Source: an uncultured Draconibacterium sp.
GTDB taxonomy: Bacteria > Bacteroidota > Bacteroidia > Bacteroidales > Prolixibacteraceae
DNA length: 64,000 nt
Assembly (NCBI RefSeq): GCF_963675065.1
Contig: NZ_OY775906.1
Coordinates: 2,334,001 to 2,398,000 of the forward strand
Reading direction: 5' to 3'
Shown: piece after piece, positions 26,951 to 34,560 of the stretch
Layout: the number at the start of each line of letters is the position of its first letter
How positions within the stretch are numbered: the stretch's first letter is position 1
Translations under genes and position numbers: made by a program
The notes under the pieces: generated by a model
What the model was told of the DNA's origin: nothing
What the model saw: the letters and a program-made list of their open reading frames with translations, nothing else
Databases searched by the model: none

Positions 26951-27265
26951 TATAATTCTAATTGAACTTTAACAAACAGGATACTTTTTGAAACGCTTGA
27001 TTTTTTATTATCGACTTATCCTGTCTCAAATTCGAAAGACAAATATACGCTTTACAACAGTATATCGACTATCTTTATTACGGGTAGCTCCTATGGAAAC
27101 ACTGACTTAACAATGCTTTCCGTAACCTTTAACCAATCAACACGTTACCACAATAGAGAATCTTTATCCTGCATAGATAGAATCAACTGATTTATGTTAG
27201 CTTTTATTTGCAAAAAGGGACTCGTTTGACTTAAATTTGTTTAGACAAATTAAAAATAAGACGCC
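26951..27265. promoter_or_regulatory. Divergent region with receptor leader hairpin and promoters
   Basis: This gap separates the receptor (minus) from an ECF sigma gene (plus). On the minus strand a TATATTTG -7 box at 27040-27047 gives a leader of about 85 bases that includes an eight-base-pair stem, ACAGGATA/TATCCTGT (27017-27024 and 26976-26983). No GCCACTG or other cobalamin-riboswitch core is visible. On the plus strand TTTG (27207-27210), 21 bases, TAAATTTG (27232-27239) is a good promoter for the sigma gene. Confidence 0.5.
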
Positions 27266-27775
27266 ATGACTCAGATTCAATTTAATAACGCTTTACTCGG
27301 ATTGAGTGACAAATTGCATTATTATGCACTAAGTTTAACCGCTGACTCGGAAAGAGCTGACGATCTGTTGCAAGAAACTTTCCTTAAGGCATTAACTTAT
27401 CGTGACAAGTTTACACAGAACACGAATTTCAAGGCATGGATTTACACCATTATGAAGAACACCTTCATTAATGATTACCGTAGAAACGTTAAAACAAAGA
27501 ACACCTTCGATGGTTCAAACAACGATTTCCATCTGATGTTTTCGAAAGACAAAGTTTATCCTGCTCCGGATTCGTTCTACAGTTCAAAAGAAATTAACAA
27601 AAGCATTAATGCTTTAGAAGATGAATATCGTGTTCCTTTCCGCATGTTTTTAGAAGGATACAAATACAAAGAAATTGCTGAAAAATTGGATTTACCTTTA
27701 GGTACCGTTAAAAGCCGCATTTTTTTTACCCGTAAGAAACTGGAAAAGGCATTAAACGAATATTCAGAAAATTAA
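27266..27775 (+). CDS. ECF-type RNA polymerase sigma factor
   Basis: A 169-residue group IV sigma factor. Region 2 is at about 8-80 (RADDLLQETFLKALTYRDKF, FKAWIYTIMKNTFINDYRR) and region 4 at about 110-165 (YKYKEIAEKLDLPLGTVKSR), with a helix-turn-helix that would read the -35 element. No FecR or other anti-sigma gene is next to it, unlike the two sigma genes in the mannan area, so it is a free-standing factor, perhaps stress-related. The promoter box lies 27 bases upstream and a terminator follows the stop codon. Confidence 0.92.
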   Translation: MTQIQFNNALLGLSDKLHYYALSLTADSERADDLLQETFLKALTYRDKFTQNTNFKAWIYTIMKNTFINDYRRNVKTKNTFDGSNNDFHLMFSKDKVYPAPDSFYSSKEINKSINALEDEYRVPFRMFLEGYKYKEIAEKLDLPLGTVKSRIFFTRKKLEKALNEYSEN

Positions 27776-27803
27776 TAATAGAGATAACGTGTATTGGTTT
27801 TTA

Positions 27804-27834
27804 AAAGGTCTTCAATTTTGAAGGCCTTTTTTTA
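27804..27834 (+). terminator. Terminator after the ECF sigma gene
   Basis: Arms AAAGGTCTTC and GAAGGCCTTT (one G-U pair) with a six-base loop and a run of seven U. Confidence 0.85.
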
Positions 27835-27841
27835 TGAACTC

Positions 27842-27877
27842 AACGGATGTCATCTTTTGTAAAAGATGACATCCGTT
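27842..27877. repeat. Perfect 17-bp inverted repeat
   Basis: AACGGATGTCATCTTTT and its exact reverse complement are separated by only GT. It lies eight bases after the previous terminator and has a short T-tract, so it may be a second terminator or a small palindromic element. The TGTCAT core resembles the ends of the dispersed repeats at 7713 and 19312. Confidence 0.6.
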
Positions 27878-27935
27878 TTGCTTACACGAACCCTAAATCT
27901 TTTTTATTTTTATAAAATAATTTATACCTTATTTT

Positions 27936-28003
27936 CTCCCCTAATGTTGGGGAGATGTCAGCGTAAGGCCTGGGGGCGGATTGACAGAGGGGTACTGTTT
28001 CAA
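27936..28003. repeat. Possible dispersed intergenic element
   Basis: A hairpin CTCCCC-n7-GGGGAG (27936-27954) is followed by a GC-rich stretch (GTCAGCGTAAGGCCTGGGGG then GACAGAGGGGTA) that stands out from the AT-rich surroundings. Similar pieces recur between genes in Bacteroidota genomes (from memory); only one copy is in this window. Confidence 0.3.
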
Positions 28004-28019
28004 ATTATAAATTAATACC

Positions 28020-28568
28020 ATGAAAAAAATTGCAGTTCATTTAGCCGACGGATTTGAAGAAATAGAAGCCATAAGTATTATTGATGTACTTCGTAGAGCC
28101 GGTTTTCAAGTTACTGTTGTATCTATGAATGAAAAGATGGAAGTTACCGGTTCGCACGAAATTACCGTAAAAGCCGATGTGTTGTTTGAGGATCTGGATT
28201 ACGATAATATTGATATGATCGTGCTTCCGGGAGGAATGCCGGGGGCGGCAAATTTAAAAGCACACAGTGGTCTGCGCGAGCAAATCTTAAATTTTAATGA
28301 TATGAAAAAACCACTTGCTGCCATTTGCGCAGCTCCAATGGTTTTTGGGAGCCTGGGTTTGCTAAAAGAAAAACAGGCAACTTGTTACCCGGGATTTGAA
28401 GATGAACTACACGGGGCAATTATTACCGGAGAGGCAGTGACGGAAGCAGATAATATAATCACCGGTAAAGGTGCGGGTGTTGCCATCAAATTTGCGCTTA
28501 AAATTGTAGAGATGTTTAATGGGAAAGAAGTTGCTGATGATCTGGGCGCCAAAATGATTGTACAATAA
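28020..28568 (+). CDS. DJ-1/PfpI family protein (YajL-like)
   Basis: A 182-residue cytoplasmic DJ-1 protein, a family linked to protection from oxidative and carbonyl stress (glyoxalase/deglycase activities have been reported). The reactive Cys lies in the nucleophile elbow AAICAAP near residue 104, the partner Glu in DGFEEIEA near residue 15, and LPGGMPGA is the conserved loop. Start is the ATG giving MKKIAVHLADGFEE; length is normal. It is a single-gene unit, closed by a terminator shared with purL. Confidence 0.93.
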   Translation: MKKIAVHLADGFEEIEAISIIDVLRRAGFQVTVVSMNEKMEVTGSHEITVKADVLFEDLDYDNIDMIVLPGGMPGAANLKAHSGLREQILNFNDMKKPLAAICAAPMVFGSLGLLKEKQATCYPGFEDELHGAIITGEAVTEADNIITGKGAGVAIKFALKIVEMFNGKEVADDLGAKMIVQ

Positions 28569-28585
28569 AAAATATTGATACCATA

Positions 28586-28618
28586 AAAAAGCCGCTTCAA
28601 AAAATGAAGCGGCTTTTT
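28586..28618. terminator. Bidirectional terminator between DJ-1 and purL
   Basis: A 14-base perfect stem (AAAAAGCCGCTTCA/TGAAGCGGCTTTTT) with a five-A loop; A and T runs on both sides serve both strands. Confidence 0.9.
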
Positions 28619-28637
28619 CTATATCTCAAAAACTTAC

Positions 28638-31600
28638 TTATTTCGTCTTTTCTTCAATCCAGTTTTTAGCATTTACAAATGCCTGAATCCATGGTGCCAC
28701 CTCATCCGCTTTCCGGTCGGCAGGGTAATTGGCCCAAAGGTGCGGTTTGAAAGCACGCTCGAGGTGAGGCATCATTACCAAATGACGGCCATTATCAGAA
28801 CACAACGACGCCGCATTAAAGTGCGATCCGTTTGGATTACCAGGATAACCTTCGTTGCTGTATTTCATCGGAATATTGTATTGATCTTCGTTAAATGGCA
28901 GGTAGAATTTACCTTCGCCGTGTGCTACCCAGATTCCCAGTTTCATGCCGGCCATATTTTCGAGCATTACCGATTTGTTGTCCTGGATATCAACATTCAG
29001 GAACGACGACTCGAATTTGCCCGATTCGTTGTGCAACATTTTTGGCTGAATGCTATGCTCAGGATAAACAACACCCAGCTCCACCATTACCTGGCAACCG
29101 TTACAAACACCTAAACTCAGTGTATCCTCTCGGCGGTAGAATTTCTCCAATGCCACTCGTGCTTTCTCGTTGAATTTGAAAGCTCCGGCCCAGCCTTTTG
29201 CAGAACCCAACACATCGGAGTTAGAAAAACCACCCACAAAAACAATCATGTTTACATCTTCCAGCGTTTCGCGTCCTGCAATCAGGTCGGTCATGTGAAC
29301 ATCTTTCACATCCATTCCGGCAAGGTACATGGCATAGGCCATTTCGCGATCGCCGTTTACACCTTTCTCACGGATAATTGCCGCTTTTACTCCCGAAGCA
29401 GTACGACGTTTCAGGTCGATGCCCAAATCGGCAGCTTTTCCGGTGAAATCTTTAAAATCGAATTTTAATGATTGTTCTTTATAGTTTTTAAAGCGTTCCA
29501 GCGCTTTTTCTTCTCCACTTTGTTTGCGGTCTAACAAATACGAAGTTTTAAACCACAAATCGCGCAATGAGTTTATATCGAAGTCTGCTTCAACCGTACG
29601 GTTCATCACCCTCACTTTGCGGTAAGGAACAGGGAAACCTAACGACATGAACTCAACTCCTGCATCAGTCAATTGCTTTTTCACCTCCGCGTTATCAGCA
29701 CACTGAATAACAATTCCAGGATTTTCAGCCAATAATATTTTTGCCAGATCTTCTTCTTCAAAAGCAGTAACATCTACTTTCATTCCGCCTTTTACATTGG
29801 CGAAACACATTTCAAGTAAGGTAGTGATCAAACCTCCCGAAGCTACGTCGTGTCCGGCAAGAATAAGATCTTGTTCAATAAGATCCTGAACTGTATTAAA
29901 TGCCGCAACAAATTTGGCAGGATCGGCAACTGTTGGAGCAACTTTCCCCAATTTATTAATCGATTGTGCAAAGGCACTTCCGCCCAATGCACGTTCCATA
30001 AACGACAAGTCGATGTAAAGAATCTCTTTGCTTTCATCGTTTACTAATACCGGTTCAACAACTTTCTTTACATCGGTAACTTCACCCGACGATGAAATGA
30101 TCACCGTACCCGGTGCCAATACCACATCGTCTTTGTATTTCTGTGTCATAGACATCGAGTCTTTACCAGTCGGGATGTTGATTCCCAATGCACAGGCAAA
30201 GTCGCTGGCTGCTTTTACGGCGTTATAAATACGGGCATTTTCTCCCGGATTTTTGGCCGGCCACATCCAGTTGGCACTCAACGACACACTTTTTATTTGA
30301 TCAGGCATTGGCGCCCAAATAATATTTGTCAACGACTCGGCAATTGCCAGCACCGAACCTTTTTCTGCATCTACCAAAGCGGCTACCGGTGCATTACCGA
30401 TTGCAGTTGCCAATCCGGCTTTTCCCTGGTAGTCGAGTGTAATTACTCCGCAGTTATTCAGTGGTAATTGCAATTCACCGGCACATTGCTGTTTGGCAAT
30501 TCGTCCGGTCACCGAGCGGTCAACCTTGTTGGTCAGCCAGTCTTTACTTGCCACCGACTCCAGTTGAATAGTCTGCTCCACCAAATCGTATATTTCTTCC
30601 CAGTTGTATTCTAATTCATCAAATTCAGGAACGATGGTTTCATCTTCCATAATTGTTTTCGGAGGATTACCGAACATGTAGTCCAACTGCCAGTCAATCG
30701 ATTTTTCGCCGGTTGTTGAATTCTCGAAAGTAAATTGCATGTCGCCGGTTGTTTCACCAATTTCGTAAATCGGTGCACGTTCGCGTTCTGCAATTTTACG
30801 AAGCAGTTCAACATGCTCCGGTTTCATAACCAGTCCCATTCGCTCCTGCGACTCGTTACCGATAATTTCTTTTTGCGAAAGTGTTGGATCGCCAACAGGT
30901 AATTTAGCAGTATCAATTTTTCCACCGGTCGTTTCCACCAATTCTGATAAGCAGTTCAGGTGACCGCCTGCACCGTGGTCGTGAATAGATACGATTGGAT
31001 TATCATCGGCTTCACTTAATGCACGGATAGCGTTGTAAGCTCTTTTCTGCATCTCGGGGTTGGCACGTTGCACAGCATTCAACTCGATGGCATTTTCAAA
31101 CTCACCGGTTGCTACCGACGAAACAGCACCTCCGCCCATTCCAATACGGTAGTTATCGCCTCCAAGCAACACCACTTTATCACCTTTTTCAGGATCGTCT
31201 TTCAGACTATCTTTTTTATTTCCGAAACCGATACCACCGGCCAACATAATTACTTTGTCGTAACCATATTTCACAAAGTTTTCGAAATGTTCGAAAGTCA
31301 GTAACGAACCGTTAATCAGCGGCTGACCAAACTTGTTACCAAAATCGCTGGCACCGTTTGATGCTTTAATCAGAATTTCTTCCGGTGTTTGATACAACCA
31401 ATCACGTTCTTCGGTTGCCTGTTCCCAAGAGCGTTGTGCTTCAGTACGTGGATACGATGTCATATAAACCGCTGTTCCGGCAATTGGCAACGCTCCTTTC
31501 CCTCCTGCAATACGGTCGCGAATCTCACCACCAGTTCCTGTTGCTGCACCGTTAAAAGGCTCAACTGTTGTGGGGAAGTTATGTGTTTCGGCCTTTAACG

Positions 31601-32327
31601 AAAGAACCGTTTCAATATCTTTTACTTCAAAAAAGTCGGGTTTATCTTGTGTTTTCGGAGCAAACTGCTCAACAACCGGTCCCTGAACAAACGAACAGTT
31701 GTCTTTGTATGCCGAAACAATTTTATTCGGATTTTCCTTCGATGTCTTTTTAATCATCTGGAACAACGACGATTCCATTTCTTTTCCATCGATAATGAAG
31801 GTTCCGTTAAATATTTTGTGGCGACAGTGTTCCGAGTTCACCTGGGCGAAACCGTACACCTCACCATCAGTAAGCGGGCGTCCCATTTCTTTCGACACCG
31901 AATTCAGGTATTGAATCTCGTCATCGCTTAAAGCCAACCCTTCCTGTTCGTTGTATGCTGCAATATCTTCAATATTCAAAATAGGATCGGGTTCTTTGTC
32001 GATCGCAAAAACCTGTTGATCAAGCCCTTTATAAATAGCCTGAAGCATCGGGTCGAATTTTGCTTTTTCATTTTCTACCTCGAAAAATTCCTCCATTCGG
32101 CGAATTCCTTCAATGCCCATATTCTGGGTAATTTCTACGGCATTGGTACTCCATGGTGTAAGCATTTCTTTACGCGGGCCGACAAACCAGCCATCGATTT
32201 GCTGAGGTTTTAAACTTTCGGCTCCGGAAAATAACCATACCAGTTTTTCGATATTTTCATCGCCTAAGGGCTGTGCAGAATAAACTGCGATAATACTGTT
32301 ACTTTGAGTTTTAAAGAATTGAATCAT
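28638..32327 (-). CDS. purL: Phosphoribosylformylglycinamidine synthase (large form)
   Basis: PurL makes FGAM from FGAR, glutamine and ATP, the fourth step of purine synthesis. This is the single-chain type: 1229 residues with N-terminal linker domain, two AIRS-type catalytic halves (QVNSEHCRHKIFNG; ETHNFPTTVEPFNGAATGTG; VSIHDHGAGGHLNCLSE) and a C-terminal class I glutaminase with its nucleophile in LGVCNGCQVM and His in the HGEGKF and PHLER segments. I chose ATG 32327 (MIQFFKTQ): the longer frame up to 32375 starts inside the promoter box at 32373-32380. It is transcribed alone. Confidence 0.97.
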   Translation of the reverse strand: MIQFFKTQSNSIIAVYSAQPLGDENIEKLVWLFSGAESLKPQQIDGWFVGPRKEMLTPWSTNAVEITQNMGIEGIRRMEEFFEVENEKAKFDPMLQAIYKGLDQQVFAIDKEPDPILNIEDIAAYNEQEGLALSDDEIQYLNSVSKEMGRPLTDGEVYGFAQVNSEHCRHKIFNGTFIIDGKEMESSLFQMIKKTSKENPNKIVSAYKDNCSFVQGPVVEQFAPKTQDKPDFFEVKDIETVLSLKAETHNFPTTVEPFNGAATGTGGEIRDRIAGGKGALPIAGTAVYMTSYPRTEAQRSWEQATEERDWLYQTPEEILIKASNGASDFGNKFGQPLINGSLLTFEHFENFVKYGYDKVIMLAGGIGFGNKKDSLKDDPEKGDKVVLLGGDNYRIGMGGGAVSSVATGEFENAIELNAVQRANPEMQKRAYNAIRALSEADDNPIVSIHDHGAGGHLNCLSELVETTGGKIDTAKLPVGDPTLSQKEIIGNESQERMGLVMKPEHVELLRKIAERERAPIYEIGETTGDMQFTFENSTTGEKSIDWQLDYMFGNPPKTIMEDETIVPEFDELEYNWEEIYDLVEQTIQLESVASKDWLTNKVDRSVTGRIAKQQCAGELQLPLNNCGVITLDYQGKAGLATAIGNAPVAALVDAEKGSVLAIAESLTNIIWAPMPDQIKSVSLSANWMWPAKNPGENARIYNAVKAASDFACALGINIPTGKDSMSMTQKYKDDVVLAPGTVIISSSGEVTDVKKVVEPVLVNDESKEILYIDLSFMERALGGSAFAQSINKLGKVAPTVADPAKFVAAFNTVQDLIEQDLILAGHDVASGGLITTLLEMCFANVKGGMKVDVTAFEEEDLAKILLAENPGIVIQCADNAEVKKQLTDAGVEFMSLGFPVPYRKVRVMNRTVEADFDINSLRDLWFKTSYLLDRKQSGEEKALERFKNYKEQSLKFDFKDFTGKAADLGIDLKRRTASGVKAAIIREKGVNGDREMAYAMYLAGMDVKDVHMTDLIAGRETLEDVNMIVFVGGFSNSDVLGSAKGWAGAFKFNEKARVALEKFYRREDTLSLGVCNGCQVMVELGVVYPEHSIQPKMLHNESGKFESSFLNVDIQDNKSVMLENMAGMKLGIWVAHGEGKFYLPFNEDQYNIPMKYSNEGYPGNPNGSHFNAASLCSDNGRHLVMMPHLERAFKPHLWANYPADRKADEVAPWIQAFVNAKNWIEEKTK

Positions 32328-32372
32328 GTTGCAGCGAACTATTAATTTAAGAACATGTTGTAAAACACGCTG

Positions 32373-32380
32373 CAAAGATA
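32373..32380 (-). promoter_or_regulatory. purL promoter -7 box
   Basis: Reverse strand TATCTTTG, an exact TAnnTTTG, with TTGACA-like sequence about 15 bases upstream. Its position rules out the upstream start of the purL frame. I see no purine riboswitch in the 40-base leader. Confidence 0.6.
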
Positions 32381-32511
32381 AAAAATATTAATTGTCAAGT
32401 CAGCTAAGTTGTAACAATAAGACAACACTTTGTTAACACCAAAAACGTTAAATAGGATTAAAAGCCGACAGATTTCATTTTTTCTGGTTTTCTTTGGGCA
32501 AAATTAGGTAC

Positions 32512-32841
32512 ATGAGAGCTTTATTAATTATTGTCGCTGTAGTTATTATGGTATCGTGCAGCTCGCAACGAAATCTGCAAAAATCATATGTCGGAAAACC
32601 GTTATCGTCGTTGGAATCGGAATTGGGTAAACCTCAAGCCGTTTTTAATAAGGATAGTGGTGATATTTATATTTTTGAAAAAATTGAGCTATTGAAAAGC
32701 ACCGAGATCAGCCAGCATAAACTTACACTTGACCCGATGGTGACACCAAAGGTGAAAAAAACATCGCGTTTCACAGTAACCGTTGTTGATGAAGTGATTA
32801 AGAAAATAGAAGTGGAAGAACAATACGATCGCAACAATTAA
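32512..32841 (+). CDS. Small lipoprotein of unknown function
   Basis: A 109-residue exported lipoprotein: hydrophobic LLIIVAVVIMVSC ends in a lipobox after about 15 residues, followed by a domain resembling the small outer-membrane-assembly-type folds (YVGKPLSSLESELGKPQAVF) and a charged C-terminus. I do not assign a family. The ATG at 32512 is preferred over a TTG 18 bases upstream because it gives the standard signal peptide. It lies between divergent purL and the tRNA gene. Confidence 0.75.
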   Translation: MRALLIIVAVVIMVSCSSQRNLQKSYVGKPLSSLESELGKPQAVFNKDSGDIYIFEKIELLKSTEISQHKLTLDPMVTPKVKKTSRFTVTVVDEVIKKIEVEEQYDRNN

Positions 32842-32908
32842 TAATAGCCTAAATCTACTGAGAACTGCAAAAAAACAAATTGTATTAATTAGGTTTAAAG
32901 AAATTTTA

Positions 32909-32916
32909 TAGTTTTG
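32909..32916 (+). promoter_or_regulatory. tRNA-Leu promoter -7 box
   Basis: TAGTTTTG matches TAnnTTTG and ends 23 bases before the mature tRNA start. Confidence 0.5.
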
Positions 32917-32939
32917 CAGGCACGTTCAAAAAAATTATT

Positions 32940-33028
32940 GCCCAGGTGGTGGAATTGGTAGACACGCAAGGTTGAGGGCCTTGTGGGAAAATTTTCCCGT
33001 GCAAGTTCGAGTCTTGTTCTGGGCACCA
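32940..33028 (+). tRNA. tRNA-Leu (anticodon GAG)
   Basis: Acceptor stem GCCCAGG pairs with TCTGGGC (last pair G-T); the anticodon stem-loop is CAAGG-TTGAGGG-CCTTG with anticodon GAG, reading CUC/CUU leucine codons. A long variable arm (GGGAAAATTTTCCC) marks it as a class II tRNA, the T loop is GTTCGAGTC, and CCA is encoded at 33026-33028. Confidence 0.95.
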
Positions 33029-33031
33029 AAG

Positions 33032-33067
33032 AAAAAGCAACAATCTAAATTAGATTGTTGCTTTTTT
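33032..33067. terminator. Terminator after tRNA-Leu, facing the GH125 gene
   Basis: Arms AAAAAGCAACAATCTA and TAGATTGTTGCTTTTT pair perfectly over a short loop, with T runs on both strands. It can end both the tRNA transcript and the mannan operon coming from the right. Confidence 0.88.
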
Positions 33068-33090
33068 CAATATATACTTTTTAAGGCTAA

Positions 33091-34527
33091 TTAAACCTCT
33101 AACAGGTTCTCTTTACCCTCGTTAATTAATTTTAAAACCAACTCGCCAAACAAAGTATTTGCCCAGGCAAACCACGAACGGGTAAAGTTTGCAGGATCGT
33201 CTTTGTGGAAAGTTTCGTGCATAAAACCGGTGTCGGCATCGGTATCGCGCAATGTTTTAATACACCAGCTGATTTCTTTATCATCAGAACTGGTCATGGC
33301 ACGCATAATAATACTCATTGGCCAAACCATATCGTAACCTACGTGAGGGCCGCCAATTCCTTCCGCAGCTTTTCCTTTGAAGAAATAAGGGTTGTCTTCG
33401 CTCCAAACCAGTTGGCGGGTATTTTGGTAAATTTTATCTTCCTTTTCAAGCAATCCCAGGTAAGGCAAAGCCAGCAAACTTGGTACATTGGCATCGTCCA
33501 TAAAAGTATGGTTACCAAAACCATCTACCTCAAAGGCATACACTTTTCCGTATTTTTTATGCTCTACAATTGCATATTCCTTAACTGCCGCATCTACTTC
33601 TTTTGATAAAGCCATACATTCTTTTGCAAAGGCCTTATCACCTGTCACTTCATTGCTGATTTCAGCCATTTGTTTCAATGATACAACCGCAAATATGTTT
33701 GAAGGAATTAAAAAGCCATAGGTTGTGGCATCATCCGAAGGACGGAACGTTGAGTTAATTAATCCTACAGGTTTTAACGGGCGGCCATAACCGTGATTAG
33801 CAACGGTATCTAATTGCTGAGGAGTTTCGCGCTGAAACTTATAAGGCCCAAGGCCATCTTTGCGTTGCTGTTCTTTAAATGTTTTTACAATCAGAGCTGC
33901 CGCTTTTTGCCAGTCAGCATCAAAAACACTTTTATCACCGGTAGTTTTCCAGTAGTTGTAGGCCAGACGAACGGTATAACACAACGAATCAATTTCCCAT
34001 TTGCGTTCGTGCAAACCGGGTTTCATATCCGTCATATCGCTCATCCAGTGCACTTCTTCTTCCTTTGTTTTGTTGAAAGCGTTGGCATAACGATCGAGCA
34101 AAACACATTTTGTTTGACGATGAACAACGCCGGCAAGCAACGTTTTTAATTCGTCATCCTGATTGGCCAGTGGCATATACGGCCAAACCTGTGCAGTTGA
34201 ATCGCGCAACCACATGGCATGAATATCACCTGTAATTACAAACGTATCGGGTTTACCGTTTAGCGTTCCGTGCTCTACTGTTGTATCCAAAGTGTTCGGG
34301 AAACAGTTTTCGAACATCCAGGCCAGTTTCGGATCTTTAATTTTTGCTTTTGCTGCTGCAATTGTTTCTTCCACTGCCTTCGACACAAAATTTCGCTCAC
34401 CTGCTGCCGGACGATTCGTTACGTAGTTTTTTCTACCGGAAGCCGCCAAAACCGATGAGCCTCCGGCGATTCCGATTCCGGCAACTATTAATGCACTTGC
34501 TTTTATAAAATCTCTTCTTGTATTCAT
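33091..34527 (-). CDS. GH125 exo-alpha-1,6-mannosidase with Tat-type signal
   Basis: GH125 enzymes release mannose from non-reducing alpha-1,6 ends, inverting and metal-independent. The 478-residue protein begins with a twin-arginine signal (TRRDFIKASALIVAGIGIAGG), so it is probably exported folded. Family-type segments are GDIHAMWLRDSTAQVWPYMP, HERKWEIDSLCYTVRL (which likely holds the catalytic acid Asp) and GFMHETFHKDDPANFTRSWF (likely catalytic base Glu). It is the last gene of the mannan operon, 33 bases after GH92, and fits the final cleavage of the alpha-1,6 backbone debranched by GH92/GH97. Confidence 0.93.
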   Translation of the reverse strand: MNTRRDFIKASALIVAGIGIAGGSSVLAASGRKNYVTNRPAAGERNFVSKAVEETIAAAKAKIKDPKLAWMFENCFPNTLDTTVEHGTLNGKPDTFVITGDIHAMWLRDSTAQVWPYMPLANQDDELKTLLAGVVHRQTKCVLLDRYANAFNKTKEEEVHWMSDMTDMKPGLHERKWEIDSLCYTVRLAYNYWKTTGDKSVFDADWQKAAALIVKTFKEQQRKDGLGPYKFQRETPQQLDTVANHGYGRPLKPVGLINSTFRPSDDATTYGFLIPSNIFAVVSLKQMAEISNEVTGDKAFAKECMALSKEVDAAVKEYAIVEHKKYGKVYAFEVDGFGNHTFMDDANVPSLLALPYLGLLEKEDKIYQNTRQLVWSEDNPYFFKGKAAEGIGGPHVGYDMVWPMSIIMRAMTSSDDKEISWCIKTLRDTDADTGFMHETFHKDDPANFTRSWFAWANTLFGELVLKLINEGKENLLEV

Positions 34528-34560
34528 TGTTACTGGTTTTATAATTATTTCAATGATTTT

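Noticed and set aside
26951..27265. Cobalamin riboswitch before the BtuB-like receptor
   Set aside because: No B12-box-like core could be seen; only a short stem is present.
32328..32375. N-terminal extension of PurL
   Set aside because: It starts inside the promoter box, and MIQFFKTQ fits the family.
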